Below, in pieces: positions 9,307 through 21,032 of a stretch of DNA of 64,000 nt. The stretch is from Ophiosphaerella korrae. Lineage: Eukaryota > Ascomycota > Dothideomycetes > Pleosporales > Phaeosphaeriaceae. How positions within the stretch are numbered: the first letter of the stretch is position 1; each line of letters starts with the position of its first letter. A program made the position numbers and the translations under genes. The stretch spans positions 186,001 to 250,000 of the forward strand of contig JALNQF010000050.1 of the NCBI GenBank assembly GCA_028456385.1. The letters are read 5' to 3'. The notes beneath the pieces were generated by a model. That model was given only the letters and a program-made list of their open reading frames with translations. It was not told where the DNA came from and searched no databases.

Positions 9307-9662
9307 ACATCCGGTCGGTCCGCAAATACTTGCAGCGCCACATCCTCCTATCATCAACCGCTTGTGTAGCTGGTAGCGTCCTTGCTCTTGGCCGGGGCAG
9401 AGCCGTGCGGAAGACCCATTGTTGGCCTGTCTTTCGTCTTGCACCGTAATATAGTGTTAGGGGGCCTTGAATTTGCAGTCTTAGGCACTAGTATTGTGGG
9501 GAGAATCAAGGTCGTTGCAGGGGCCTGTGACGAGGATTTGGGGGCCGTTAAGAGTTGTTGCGGACCTTATAAATGGATTCTCTGTTCGGTTTCATCCTTT
9601 CAAGCGCAGAAGCACCGGACAACTATTTTTCTAAGTAAATCACGACCAAAATCAGATTTTCC
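9307..9662. other. Promoter region of the membrane protein gene
   Basis: No gene recognised. It precedes the ATG at 9663. Confidence 0.4.
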
Positions 9663-12198
9663 ATGTCTTTGCACGGCTACACTTCTTGTCCAAAATATGA
9701 GGATAATCGCACTGAAGATAATGTTCCAAAACCATCAACAAGAGAAGTGGCACAAGGGGATAAGAGCACGAGTCGTCATAACAGCAGCACAGTAAATAAC
9801 CCAGCCGAGCCCTTTCTAAGGTCAATATTCGTGCATTGCAAACGATGGTCAACGGAGGGCGCGATGCTAGGGATGTATTTAATTGGTGAGCATTGAAGGC
9901 CGACTTATTCACCTAGGCACTAATGCATCCAAACAGCTCTAGTGTGCGCCCTCGCACATTACTTGTTCTTCGCGTACCTGGATAATCGCACGACTGGGTT
10001 TCACGACGATCGCCTGTCTCTTCCGACAACATCGATATCACAATCCTACGTCACGACAATATCTCTCCTACTGGTTACAACGTTCCGTGCTGCTCTAGTA
10101 GGGAGTGTCGGAATCTGCTATACGCAGTATCTATGGGCAACATTTCGACAAAAGGTGCTTGAAGTCAGTCTAATTGAGGATCTTTTCCAGATCCAGTCTA
10201 ACGCTCTTCGATTCATCAACTACGCTTTGTTCGTCCATACACCATACCTGATGGTAATCATGGCCTTCTCTTGGCTCATTCCTATTGCAACAATATACCC
10301 TCCTGGTGCACTGGTGGTCAAATTGGAATACGCAAGATTTGACGCCCGTTTCAATGTTTCGACTTTTGACCGCGACATTAAAGAGCATCCTGAGCTCTTA
10401 TGGGCTAGACTTGACCCAAATTGTACCCGATTACCGTATGCTGAAACGAAGGAGCTTAGAAAAGAGTGCCAAGTATTGAATGGGTGCGTCTCGTTGGCAA
10501 TTTAGCTTGATGAACGAGTTCGCACATAGGAGGCTAACATTGTACAGTCCAGGACTTGGTGATCTCAGCGATTACTTAGGCAGGGATGATCTTAGCGATC
10601 TGATCCTCAACACGCGGAAGTCTCTTATCGTAGGCGACATTCTTAATTTCAATCATCACGAAGGAGAAAATTCGTCTTACACCACCGATTTCTGGGGTAT
10701 AGACCTGGATTGTGAGTCCGTAAATCAGACGATTGCTCAACGATTTATACGAGACACGGACCACGACCCCGAAATAAATCAGTCGGATTTATATGTATAC
10801 GGCAATTTCCCTGCTACAAGTGTGCGCTACAATATGTCGCCTCTCAAACCACCTCATCCTGTTTTACCTGCCGATCAAGAGAATGAAAACGCAAGACACT
10901 TTGCCATTCCATGGACAGATAAAGGAACTATCAATATCGATACCGCTTGGAGTAGGATCCTTCCGTTTGATCTCGAAAGTGTTTCGGTTTACGAAGGTTC
11001 TCCTTGCATCGATAACCCGCAGCAAGCGTTTCCCTTGAATGGCACGACATCTGATCAGAATCTTGATATAGAACTCCTGGTTCCGGGCATCAGAACAACC
11101 TGCAAACCAAAATTCATCAATTACAACGTTACTGTCGCTTATAAAAAGACCATCCGGGAAATATCATATCACAAGACCTACGATTCACACGTCCCAAACT
11201 ATCAGCCTAAATATGATCTGTTCAATGGCACGTTTGAGCTTTGGGAACAGTTGACGAATGCATTGAGCATTTATGACTCTTTCATTCAGTCTCTGCAATT
11301 CACTATCCAGGCGAATGGAGTGCTTCAACTTCCGTTAAATGGTACGACGAAGGTGAGCTCTAGCACTCTTGAAAATGGCACTAAGATCGATGAATGTCGT
11401 CTTAATTTTGCTATTCAAAGTTTCAGTCGGCCCATATTCCAGTATGCATGGGCTGTTTTCTGGGATTTGACCGTCTTTGGCCAGCGGACGCCCTCCAGCG
11501 ACCTTGTGAACAATACCAATGGTTTCGCACCTAATCACCCGATTATCGACCCAGTTATGCTACAAGAATCTTTAACAAATACTACAATTTCTGCTTTAGC
11601 CCTTGACCGAAGGTACCAACTTAAGAATGGGACAACTATCAAGGGTGTCAATGTGTATCAGTTCGAGCGGAAAATGACCTTTTTCCTGCCCTATTCCCTG
11701 TGCCTGGGACTTGCATTCCCGATTCTTGTTGTTGGATATCTAGCATTACACCATAACGGCGTCTCTGCAATAAGTGGTGGCTTCCTTCAAATTCTAGTAA
11801 CAACAACCGGGCAGACACGGCTAAGGACAGTTGCAGCAGGTAGTTGCATGGGTGGTCGTGAGAATATCTCATCAGAACTCGAGAGTATGAAGGTCCGCTT
11901 TGGAGAGCTGGTTGATACCGGCACTAGCCACAGTAGTATGAAAGAGAGTCAAGGTGCATCCGGAAGATTGCAGAAGGAGAACTCTGGTATGATGATCGAC
12001 AAACTGACATCTCCAGCTGACTCGACCCCAATCAATGCGTTTATCGACCGGGAAGAGCTCACAAGAGCATCGGAGCACACGACACTTACTACGGGTTTAG
12101 AAGAAGGTGATGTGGAGCCAACAAGTTTCGGCAGGCTTGGATTCGGTACTGTCGATGAGACGAGGCCAGTACTAAGATGGCGAGGAGACAGATCTTAG
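9663..12198 (+). CDS. Fungal multi-pass membrane protein, unknown function
   Basis: Intact three-exon gene: 9663..9885, 9937..10483 and 10548..12198 (2421 nt, 806 residues). Introns of 51 and 64 bp have GTGAGC/ACAG and GTGCGT/ACAG with CTAAT and CTAAC branches, and both junctions keep phase. A short polar N-terminus is followed by hydrophobic segments at about residues 68-85 (completed by splicing), 105-128 and 160-190, then a ~450-residue polar domain with many N-x-S/T sites, and a last membrane segment (FFLPYSLCLGLAFPILVVGYLAL) before a ~150-residue polar tail. This layout suggests a large glycosylated external domain. The architecture is common in Pezizomycotina, where relatives are often labelled formylmethionine deformylase-like; I see no deformylase motif, so that label should not be trusted. 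Function and partners are unknown. Confidence 0.85.
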
Positions 12199-12540
12199 TT
12201 TATAGAAAGCATGTATAATGTCCATCCCTGCGTGGCGAGACACCCTACGTGGTGAGACACTACAACTTCATCTCAAAACAACAGACCCTACAGCTCGATA
12301 GAGAAATAGAGAACTCCGGAACACCAGCTACGTGGCCATGATATATAGTTGTCATTATTATCTTCCACAATTATTTATACAGTGCGATAGCTTGCTCTTC
12401 ACCGCGTCCACTTACTCTACTTAAGTCGGTAGTAGATAACTTAGTATCACCACAGAATGCGGGCGACTTTTATTTCCAGGTATGAATTTATTTCTCTAAG
12501 AATGCAGTACCACAGCTGTTCTTGCACTCGCACTAGTCGA
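12199..12540. other. 3' flank, nothing recognised
   Basis: Contains a near-duplicate phrase (GTGGCGAGACACCCTACGTG then GTGGTGAGACAC) about 12230..12260 and otherwise no gene. Confidence 0.35.
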
Positions 12541-12579
12541 TGAAGATCAATTGCGGACTCTGCAGGTCGCCCAGTAACA

Positions 12580-12750
12580 AGCGCAAATCTGTAAAGGAGT
12601 ACGACTCAGAATCTTGTAATGATTGAAAAGAGTAGAAGTCTCAAACGCGACAGAAGCCTTTGCGCGCTTCTCAGACTGAATACGCTCAATCGCTTCGCCA
12701 ATGTCCTTCAAGGCGGTTGTAGTGTTGGTGATAGCTTCGTAGTCATGCTA
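12580..12750 (-). pseudogene. Unidentified coding-like relic
   Basis: On the minus strand there is an open, protein-like stretch containing ALKDIGEAIERIQSEKRAK, ending at a stop near the TGCGCTTGTTACTGG segment. I do not recognise the family. It lies downstream of, and on the same strand as, the AAA and FUNK1 relics and may be a third fragment of the same rearranged locus. Confidence 0.3.
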
Positions 12751-12964
12751 TGATTATCCAAAATAAGGAACGATCAGCTGTCATGAGGCGGCAACAAAGA
12801 TCCATGCAATTCAGGAGTGCGGTCAACATCAGTGGTCTGAGCATTTACCATCATCAAGGGCCCACGAATCCGTCCTTCTAAATTTTTGCCTTTCTCCTTT
12901 CATCCTCTCTGTCCAACTCTCTACACTAGCGATGGTTTCGCCGAGTGATTGCTTGTTCTACTCG

Positions 12965-13187
12965 CAGTCTTTTCCAATTTCTATTTCGGTCCTATGGACG
13001 CCATTTCTTGATGTCTCTTCATCCATCGAGCGAGATTTGTAGACGACGAAGAACAGCTAACTGATCATGTCTTCATTAGCCAGATGGAATTCGACTCACA
13101 TGTCAACACGACCAGGACGTATAAGAGCTGGATCTAAGCGCTCAATATGATTGGTTGTCAAGATCAAAATTCGGTCTTCGGACTAAC
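12965..13187 (-). pseudogene. BCS1-like AAA ATPase fragment
   Basis: Reads ILILTTNHIERLDPALIRPG then RVDM, the sensor-1 and arginine-finger region of fungal BCS1-type AAA ATPases, followed by VEFHLANEDMIS. Stops at 13096..13098 (TGA, likely from CGA or a Lys codon) and 13057..13059 (TAG where Gln is expected) break it. Walker A and B are missing upstream because the segment joins directly to an unrelated FUNK1-like piece at about 13188. Non-functional. Confidence 0.72.
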
Positions 13188-13312
13188 GCAAGGCACCCGT
13201 TTTATTATCTCGTCCACGACGAGGCGCTCTTCGTGGTCGCCTTGGTTAATCTCAATATAACGCTGACTTTCCGCCGTAATGATGGTAGGATCAAAGCCTA
13301 GCTGCCCTTGAC
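13188..13312 (-). pseudogene. FUNK1-type kinase fragment
   Basis: The minus strand reads LGFDPTIITAESQRYIEI then ERLVVDEIIKRVPCV, which matches my recollection of the segment just before the kinase core in fungal FUNK1 proteins. Only about 40 residues remain; the rest is absent on both sides. It abuts the AAA fragment in frame, so the junction is a fusion of relics. Confidence 0.55.
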
Positions 13313-14310
13313 TTAACCAAAGAAAGCTAAGCACTGTAGACACGAGTTGACTATCCTCGTCAATGCCGAATTGCTTAGATGCGATACCTCCAAGTCGGTC
13401 AAATTCCTACAGGCGTATAAGGGATCTACAAAGAGTAAAACTAAGGACAAAGTGGTAGTTGTCTTAAGCAGCAAGTACCTCCCTTGCGTAACGGCTACGA
13501 TTAAGCTATGCTTTAGATACTACGTTAGCTAGTAGGTTGCTCTTAAGCTCTCTAGGCACAAGGATATACGACTATTAGTGCTTTAAGTGTACATTAGTAT
13601 GCGTATTATCTATAAAGCTAATATATAGCTTGCGGTTAGTAGTAGACTCTTAGAGAAGCTAGTAAGGCTATACTAATAGTTAGCGTTAAGATCTAGAAGC
13701 TACTCTATAAGTAATATAAGCTAGCTAAAGATTTCTTTTTCTTTTACCCTATCTAGCTAGCCCTACTAACTACACCCTTTATAGTAGAGTAAGTTAACCC
13801 TTTCTTTATACTTATTAAATACTACTTATACTACTAGATAAAGGGCATATAAGGCTACCGAAATTATGCCTGTCATGCCTTACATCTATCTAAACCATTT
13901 TCACCCGTTATCTGCATCATGATGTATGTTTCTAGCTAGACCTTCATTTGAGCATATACGTTCGGTTCGGTTCGAGGTTGAGAAAGATAATAGTCCATCC
14001 TTTCTATATTGCGGCACAGCAAAGACGGGTGATGTGGCACCCAACTTTTGCATCGATACTGGCTATAATCCTTCGGGTTACCGATTTGCTGGAACCGCTT
14101 AGGTTCTACTGCGGTGAATGTATGCGCTCGGTTGCATGTACCGTTATCGCCCAACAGCCACCCCAGCCATAGCTGAATCAGAACAAAGCTCCGTTTCTAC
14201 CGTAATCCCATTCTGTTACATCTTTGGAAAATTTAGCGTCTTACGATGTCAGCGAATAAACGGTGATCACAATTCTTACAGAGCTTCCATGCTTTCGCAA
14301 TCCTTTGCCT
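13313..14310. repeat. AT-rich RIP-like relic and intergenic
   Basis: About 13400..13870 is dense in TAG/CTA/TTA triplets with few CpA/TpG, like the RIP-mutated elements elsewhere in the window, but I cannot assign a family. The rest, up to the transporter pseudogene, holds no recognised gene. Confidence 0.4.
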
Positions 14311-14319
14311 CCCGAAGCC

Positions 14320-16195
14320 GACAAAGACGGTCAGAATGGAAGAGAGAGAAGTCCCGAACCCTCCTTCAAGGGAAGCAACTTCAGAAGAGATCAGAGAGCT
14401 TGTCCGCGTAGTCGCCGATATACTAACGACCGCGTGGCTGTTGATGTTCACTGGTGCAATCTTTAAGTTTGCGCAATTTGGTGTTGTGGTGACCTGGCGT
14501 AAGTATACAAAATGAAATAAATTATTGAACCTTAACACTGCATGTTAAAGAATTATTTGCAAAACCCTCGTGGAAGCTTGCCCGTCCCTGGCGTGCTAGG
14601 TCTTGGTCAAGCACGGGCAACAATTACTCAAAACGGCTTTCTATTCTTCCAATACCTCATACCACTTTTCTTTGCTGTAGCGTCTGATGCATGAATTGGT
14701 CGATATAAAACCATGATTATGAGTTTAACGTAAGTCTAAGGAGATACTATCAAGCTCACTCGCACACTGATTAATTCTATAGGCTTCTAGTAATAGTATA
14801 CATCATTCAGACTGTTACCTCTCTTCCAAAAGCTCCAGACAATGGATCTAGTGCAGGAGGCATTTTCACCGCTATGGTACTCGTAAGCCTTGGCCAAGGA
14901 GGCGTGTCAGTAGTCGTGTATCCTTTTATAGGTGCGTTCAACATTCAGAGAATCGATATGAGATGAAAACTAAATGCTACAGGAGACCAAATTCCAGATA
15001 CAAAGCCGGTGGTAAAAAGCAACAAGAACGGAGAACTTGTTGTGACTAGTTGCGCCCTAGTGATTCAATACGCATTCAATTTTTACTATTGGTACGTGAA
15101 AACGATATTTGCTCTTATGGCGATGTTTTTGGATCCTAACTAGCCTCCTTCAGGATGGTGAACATTACCTCACTGTCGTCAATAGCGACTACATTGGCGG
15201 AGAAGCACACCGATTTCTAGACAGCATATCTATTATCAACCTGCATTGTTATCATCGGTAGTATTCCAGCGTTATTGCGGAACAAGCAGCTAGGTATGGT
15301 TTTCCAATTCACAAAACTTGCAAGATATCTAATAAACTTAGTCAAATTGCCGCTTCAGGGCAATACTCTTCCACAGGCAGGCCGTATGCTTTCAATCGCC
15401 GTCCAGTCGCGATTCAAACTCTCTGCCACAAATCCAGATTTTCAGGAGATACATGGGAAATGAAAGGTGCCCTGGAATAGTGCGTTTGTCGATGAGATAA
15501 GACGCGGCCTAGAGACTTGTCGTGTAATAGCATATTTTGTTGTATTTTGGTTGTGCTACAACCAAATTTCCAACAATATAATATGCCAAGCCGACCAAAT
15601 CGAGCAAAAAGCAGTGTCTAAAGATACCCTACAGTCGTTCAATCACATCGCTTGCATGATTCTCGGTACGATTATCCAAAATCTCCTTTTTCCCTTTCTC
15701 CGTTGTCATAAAATTCCATTTAGTCCGGTTATGCGCATGACAGTAGCGTTCTTCTTTATGGCATCAGCAATCGCCTACACGACTGAATTGCAACGACTCA
15801 TCTATTCGAAAGGCCCCTGCTATAAATACCCTTTATAATGCAATCCGGTAGTAGAACAAGGTGGTGCGGTTAGATCGAATCGCATCATTATATGGATTCA
15901 GATACCTTTTCATTTCTTGCTCGCTGTTGGTGAGATATTAGGCCTTGTTTCTCTCGCTGAGTACACATACACAGGGACACCGAATAATGTCAAAACCGTG
16001 GTCCAAGCCCTGGGGAAACTGGCTGCTGCGTTGGGTGCTGCCCTAGGAATGGCTCTTGCGCCAGTGTCGAGAAACTCGTTCCTAGTAGTAACATATGCTA
16101 GCCTAGCAGCTTCAATGACAATTTCTGCAATCATATTCTGCATAGTATTCAGGAAGTACGATACCAAGAACAATGAATCAGATGTGGAGAGGTAA
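14320..16195 (+). pseudogene. PTR/POT oligopeptide transporter, four in-frame stops
   Basis: A fungal PTR2-type proton/peptide symporter of the plasma membrane, now broken. Segments in order are SEEIRELVRVVADIL and a membrane helix, NPRG..LGLGQA near 14560, FVDEIRRGLETCRV near 15485, CYNQISNN near 15560, and the last helices to 16195. Introns fit at 14499..14550 (poor acceptor phase), 14730..14782, 14932..14982, 15092..15153 and 15294..15341. Stops are at 14692 (TGA, Trp expected), 15218 (TAG, Trp expected), 15461 (TGA) and 15836 (TAA, Gln expected); those I can judge are single transitions. The N-terminus before about 14320 is not assignable. All core segments are collinear, so the loss looks recent. 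Confidence 0.8.
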
Positions 16196-16917
16196 TCGCT
16201 CGAGGACATATCTGTGCACGGATACAAAAGGAAAATTAAAACGCTACGTCACTGAGGGCATCTTTTCGAAAATACCGAAATGAGATTTGACATTACAAAT
16301 GAATTTTTGAAATAATTTTTGGATTGCAAGGAATGAGAGGGCTTCGTTCAGAGCGTATCCTTTACCGCTTTAGACTATTATCCGGAGTTGGTACAGTCTG
16401 GCAAAGCCATTGAGGTTACCTATTATAGCAGGTGTTGATATTTCAACACCTAAATATAGACTTTACGAAAACTAACCTTTGTACCCGCCTATATCAGGAG
16501 TTTTACATCGTCCCCACTAGGGAGGTCTTAACATCACGTTGCACCGAAAACCCCGTGAAGATACGCTTAAGAATGAGAAGGACTATGACTACGATATAAC
16601 GGTTGGCAGGTTTCACAAGTATGACAACATTTCAAAGAGAACTCTTCAGAGGTGTGTGGCGAGGCTTGCACGAAGATGCAGTAGCGCCGAGATATATAAA
16701 GGCGATATACAGCTGTACCGCAATATTAGATCTAGATTCGGAGTATAGTAAATTGATATATTCCTTATTGAAGTTAGTAAAACTACAAATCGGGAAAAAA
16801 AAGGATCACACGAAACAGTTGCCTATCCGAAGTTTTCGAGAATATTGTGGCTATCAAAGGTCTTCCACTTATTTCTTTTACTCATGAATAAACCTTAAAT
16901 ACTTAAGGGATACACTG
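16196..16917. other. Intergenic, no gene recognised
   Basis: A short plus-strand open stretch (about 16603..16887) shows no recognisable domain. An 8-bp inverted repeat GGTGTTGA..TCAACACC at 16431..16450 could be a terminator-like hairpin or chance. Confidence 0.35.
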
Positions 16918-17855
16918 CTAATCACACAAATCCGGCTTTGTCTTCCCTGGCAGCTCCTTAGCTAAGAAATGCATCATTTCATCCTTTGTGTGTAATTTGA
17001 CCTGAAAGGGCCATGTTCGCTGAGAAAGAAGATCCTCCGGTTTCCACGTCAGGTGGATAGTGAAGTTAGGCACATCTACAGTGCCAAACAGATCGAAAAG
17101 CTTCTGGTGTCTCTGCTCGAGCATCTGAGTTCCCTGTCCTTCCTTCCATGGTCGTCGCTCCAACTCAGGCATTCGAAAATTACGGTGTCCGAGCCAGACT
17201 TGTAGCTCCTGTAAGCCTCTCATCTTCTTGAGGCCATTGATAGCATTTTCCCACTCGTCTAGCGAACCACGGGGATGTTTTATATCACGATAGAAGAAAG
17301 GACCGCTCCAATGCCAGTCGGTCTGCCCGAAAGCAATGATGAGGCGCTTTACGCTCGAAAGCCCTTCTGGGGATACACACAATTGGAAATTGTAAAGGTC
17401 GAGCGGCATCTCAAATACAAATATAGTTGAGTAGAGTATCGATAGTCCCTCGAGATACCTAAGTCGAGCATCAGCATTATCCTAAAAGTCTTCCAGCGTG
17501 CCGATGGAAGGTATACATACAACTGACGACAGCACAGCAGTAGGTTCAGTGGCTTCTCAGATTTCTCACACTCAGCCGCAGTCATTCGGTAGGGAAAGCA
17601 GTCAGCGTCGCTGTCTTCCGCAGATATACACGCCGATCTGTTAGGGATTCGCCAGCGCTCTATCCTTGTTTGTGATGGTTGGAGGATGTGTTCCCAAATG
17701 AGAAGCCGACAATCCTTGTGTAGAACTTGGAGCAATGAGCTTTGTTGCTGACGTAACGGCTCAGCCCGAGGCAAACCGCAGCGATTTGATTCATCTATAG
17801 CTTGACGTGGCTGTTCTTTGGCGGAAATAGCCTTGGCTTTCCCGTATATATTCAT
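16918..17855 (-). CDS. DUF7730/2EXR-like fungal protein, two exons
   Basis: Exons 17855..17521 and 17458..16918 give 291 residues. The 62-bp intron (GTATGT, GCTGATG branch region, CTTAG) is needed: it joins LLLCCRQL to YLEGLSILYSTIFVFE, restoring the CRQ-L-Y-x-E and LYS-x-x-x-F core seen in fungal DUF7730/2EXR proteins. The N-terminal part has LLQVLHKDCRLLIWEHIL, the F-box-like opening helix, and the C-terminal half has WENAINGLKKMRGLQELQVWL, also typical. The ATG at 17855 (MNIYGKAK) is the first in frame. Function is unknown for the family. The coding frame is intact and codon use looks like that of the neighbours. Confidence 0.78.
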
Positions 17856-18976
17856 ATTGCAGAGAAACAAGCTCAGGATTGAAAGGTATATGGGCTATTG
17901 TTATAAACAGAGAGCAGATAAGCTGCTTGAGAGCAGAGCTTGGTACCAAGAGACTGGTCTGTTTTAAGCCACGCTAGGCTTACCTCTGCTAGCGTGCTTG
18001 CGCCCCGAGCTACAATATTCCGCACCGTTGCCAGCAATCAACCAGGCCTTGCCCGCAAGCCTCGCATTGACCACAATATTAAGGGCAATGTCCGCTGCTG
18101 AACGGCAACACCCTCCATCGTAGCCTATACAAGCTCGACGACCTCGACGAGGTTTTTGCCGCAAAACTGCATGCGCAAGTTGCTGCAGGACTATGCGCAC
18201 TATTTCCGCTTCTTTTTCTATTCGTCCGTTGTAGAAAAATTATCCTCACAACCCTGGGCCCGGAGTGGGTCGGCCACCCTCCCTGCTAACGTTACCAAGG
18301 TGTTTGTCCGCTTCTTGAGATATAAGTATATTTAGTCTAGTCGCTTATAAGTTTGTCTTCAGATCTGCAGACTTCTGCATGTTCAGACTTGCGGCCCCGT
18401 ACTATGGGCTGTGCGCTCAGCCTCACTTCACCCCTCACAAAAGTAAAGGCATAGCAAGCCGTAGCGGAATTGGCTCATAACACACACTCTCTCTTAGACG
18501 CGATTTTCGGTATAGCTCAGCGTTCTATATTCCAAAAACTTACCTCGATGAGAACAAAACTCAAATAGCTTGCTAGAAGAGGTTAGTTATAATACAGATA
18601 TATACAGTCCCCCGTAGACCTCGATCAGTAAAAGTTATTAAACAGGATAAAGGGAGAATATATATATTATTGATTGCTACTGCCTTCATGGTATAGATAC
18701 AGAGTATGTTCGTAAACTTTTTATAATTTTCTCACCATTAGAAGGGTGCACTTCGAGAAAGGATACGCCGCCTGACGCATGCCCTATACAAATTAACCCT
18801 CTACTCACAGTGGCGCAGCTTATTCAATGGTCAGGCAGGAGCTAAACTATCCTCTTCTTGTTAGATGTAATCCATCCATCTGCTACAGACAGGTTTTCCG
18901 GCTAAGATGGAAGAGACACGAACGTCAATGGAAAAAGCGGACGAAGAAGGATATCTTCTCTATTTGTTCTAAGACA
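17856..18976. other. Intergenic, mixed composition
   Basis: 17950..18240 is GC-rich with an open minus-strand frame (17964..18200) that I do not recognise, and an 8-bp palindrome CACGCTAG..CTAGCGTG at 17970..17996. 18310..18740 is AT-rich without a recognisable element. Confidence 0.35.
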
Positions 18977-19130
18977 CCGTCCATCTAGCGAAAAGGCGAC
19001 AGCATTGACATAGTCGGAATGGGCGTCGAGTGTCCCGTAGCACAACCCTGTTGCTGCCTCCTAGAGCCGCACTGTGTTGTCGTCGGATACAGACGCGGCC
19101 ATCTGGTGAGAAATTTTGGCGAGACAAAGT
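18977..19130 (-). pseudogene. WD40-repeat fragment
   Basis: The minus strand reads FSPDGR, then after a frame change SDDNTVRL-stop-EAATG, then LDAHSDYVNAVAFSLDG. This is one and a half WD40 repeats of the high-identity type found in fungal NACHT-WD40 (NLR-like) proteins. The stop replaces the Trp of the usual VRLWEAATG (TGG to TAG). The rest of the gene is absent. Confidence 0.65.
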
Positions 19131-19319
19131 GGGAGACTCGTTGTAGGGAAATGGACCGCAGTTTCATGCCTGATTACAAATCAGAATTGTTCGGCTTCAG
19201 GAAACTCCTTTGCTTTACAGCTGTCCCCGTTTTTCTCTCTTCATATCAAATAGGATTGCCCATATCTCCTTCATTCCCGATCCCTCCCCCCCCCCCCAAT
19301 CTTCATTTCCCTCATCGCT

Positions 19320-20627
19320 TTAATCTTCTGAATCATATTCCTCGTCACCGTCGTCATCACCGTCGTCATCACCGTCGTCGTCGTCATCCTCATCAATGTC
19401 ATACTCCTCATTTCCGCTATTCTCCTCATCATCGTCCCCGAGCATCCCTATTTCCGCCGCCAAAATTGCATCCCGAATCTCATCATCCTCCCTAAGTACA
19501 ACTAAAGCAGTCTCATACGCACTAAACAAATTTACAAACTCCAATTTATCTTCCCCGAGATGGCTCTTCGCTGCCCCCAAAGGCGACAAACCTCCCTCAT
19601 TCTCCGCCCATGCCGGCGCCCCATTTGCCAACAAGACTCTGGCAATCTTGATCCTCCTATATCGGCAGGCAAAATGCAGCATGGTCCACAGGCCTGGCGT
19701 GCGCATATATACGTTCTTTGAATCAATATCCGCCAGTGCCTGTGCAAGCTCTGCATCATCGCCAGCTAGGATCGTCTCGACGAGTATCGTCGTGGAGAGG
19801 GCTTGCTTGGAGCTAGAGTGCATGTACTCTAGGAGGAAGGTGAAGGCTATGCTATTTGCTGCGAGCCCTGAAGAGCATAGCTCTGCGAAGGGTTCGGGGA
19901 GTACGTGACGGACTGTCTTCTTTGCTGTTTTGGGGCGTTCTTGTCTCAAGCGATCGAAGACAGCGGCGATGACGTGTTTATTTCCGCCGATGCACGAGGT
20001 GAGGATGATGTTTCGGGACAGGCATCCCAGTCCACCAAGGGTTTTTTCAAGCAGTTCGGTGATAGTATCAGGGGACTGGTTTGCGCGCAAAAGAGCAATG
20101 GCAAGGGGCGTCATGCTTTGGTGGTTGCCGCAGTTTGGGTCCGTGCTGGCCAGAAGGAGTCGTGAGATCGCCTTCCATGCGCCGCTCATGGCAGCGGCGT
20201 GTAGGGGAGTATTTCCACCCGCGCATTTTGCGTCGACATTGGACCTCGAGGCTATCAGAAAGTCCATGCAATCGATATGATTGTGACGAGCAGAATGATG
20301 CAATGGGCTTGGGTGTGAAGCATCTCCCACCTGGCACCAGCTTCCATGCTCCAAGAGCCATCGAGTCACCTCAGCATGGCCCTATTCACGAGCAATCCCG
20401 AGTGGAGTCTCCTCGGCCTTATTTTTCTTGTTAAGATCTCCTCCCGCACCGACGAGCAGCTTCAAAACCTGAACCGAACCGCTGTAAGCCCCCAGAGGAA
20501 CTGGTGTGTTTCTTTCCTTGTCCCTATGGTGTACGTTACACTCGACCAGCAACTCCTTCACAACATCCGACGCTCCACAGAGAGCTGGTAGGTGAAGGCT
20601 GGTCCGGCCCCGTACGTATTTGTAGAG
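19320..20627 (-). pseudogene. Ankyrin-repeat protein with acidic tail, one in-frame stop
   Basis: The frame is open from about 20627 and reads ankyrin repeats (GRTSLHLPALCGASDVVKEL, then TPVPLGAYSGSVQVLKLL and TPLGIARE), but TAG at 20382..20384 falls where Gln or similar is expected before GHAEVTRWLLEHG. Downstream 349 codons stay open with further repeats (SPLHHSARHNHIDCMDFLIA, TPLHAAAMSGAWKAISRLLL, TMLHFACRYRRIKIARVLLA) and a C-terminal Asp/Glu/Gly tail of about 35 residues. No ATG directly follows the stop. The 5' end is missing: the frame closes at 20628 with a possible acceptor (ATAG). Function unknown; ankyrin arrays mediate protein contacts. One stop only, so a very recent pseudogene or an assembly error are both possible. 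Confidence 0.7.
19338..19395. repeat. GTC/ATC trinucleotide-type repeat coding poly-Asp
   Basis: Repeats of CGTCGTCATCAC encode the acidic DDDDGDDDG tail of the ankyrin protein on the minus strand. Such repeats are prone to length change. Confidence 0.7.
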
Positions 20628-21032
20628 CTATCGCGCAATGTAGGGAGGTGGGTCAGACTCAAGTTTGGTGTTCGGCGTGCGCGAACTAATACGTTAGTGC
20701 TACTCCATCGCGGGGCCAACACTCTTTGCAAGGGATCCGGGCCGTGCATATCAGCTAAGTGTATCTTATCGCATCTAATCGTTTCTTATCTCATAAGTAT
20801 AGACCTCGAATAAAATTTACTAAGGTTCCAATAAAGCCTCTCTAAGAGTCTTGGTTCTGCTGGCTATTAAACCTAAAAGGGTATTAGCACGTTGTACCCC
20901 GCTTGAAATAAAATGTCGCGCTCGGTGTGTTCATCCACTTCCTAATTTTCTAGCCTACTCCCCTCTATCGAGTTTGGTTAGCCTTTTAAGAGTCTAGTTA
21001 CCTTTCCTTATTCCCAAGAATAATATTCAAAT
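20628..21032. other. Intergenic, nothing recognised
   Basis: Upstream of the broken ankyrin frame and downstream of the kinase-like gene. AT-rich after 20755. Confidence 0.35.

Noticed and set aside
17964..18200. 78-codon minus frame rich in Arg/Ala/Gly
   Set aside because: No recognisable family, no homologous pattern I can name, and the GC-rich patch alone can produce it. Left unannotated.
19019..19495. Histidine/proline-rich 158-codon plus-strand frame
   Set aside because: It is the antisense of the acidic trinucleotide repeat and of poly-C; composition-driven.
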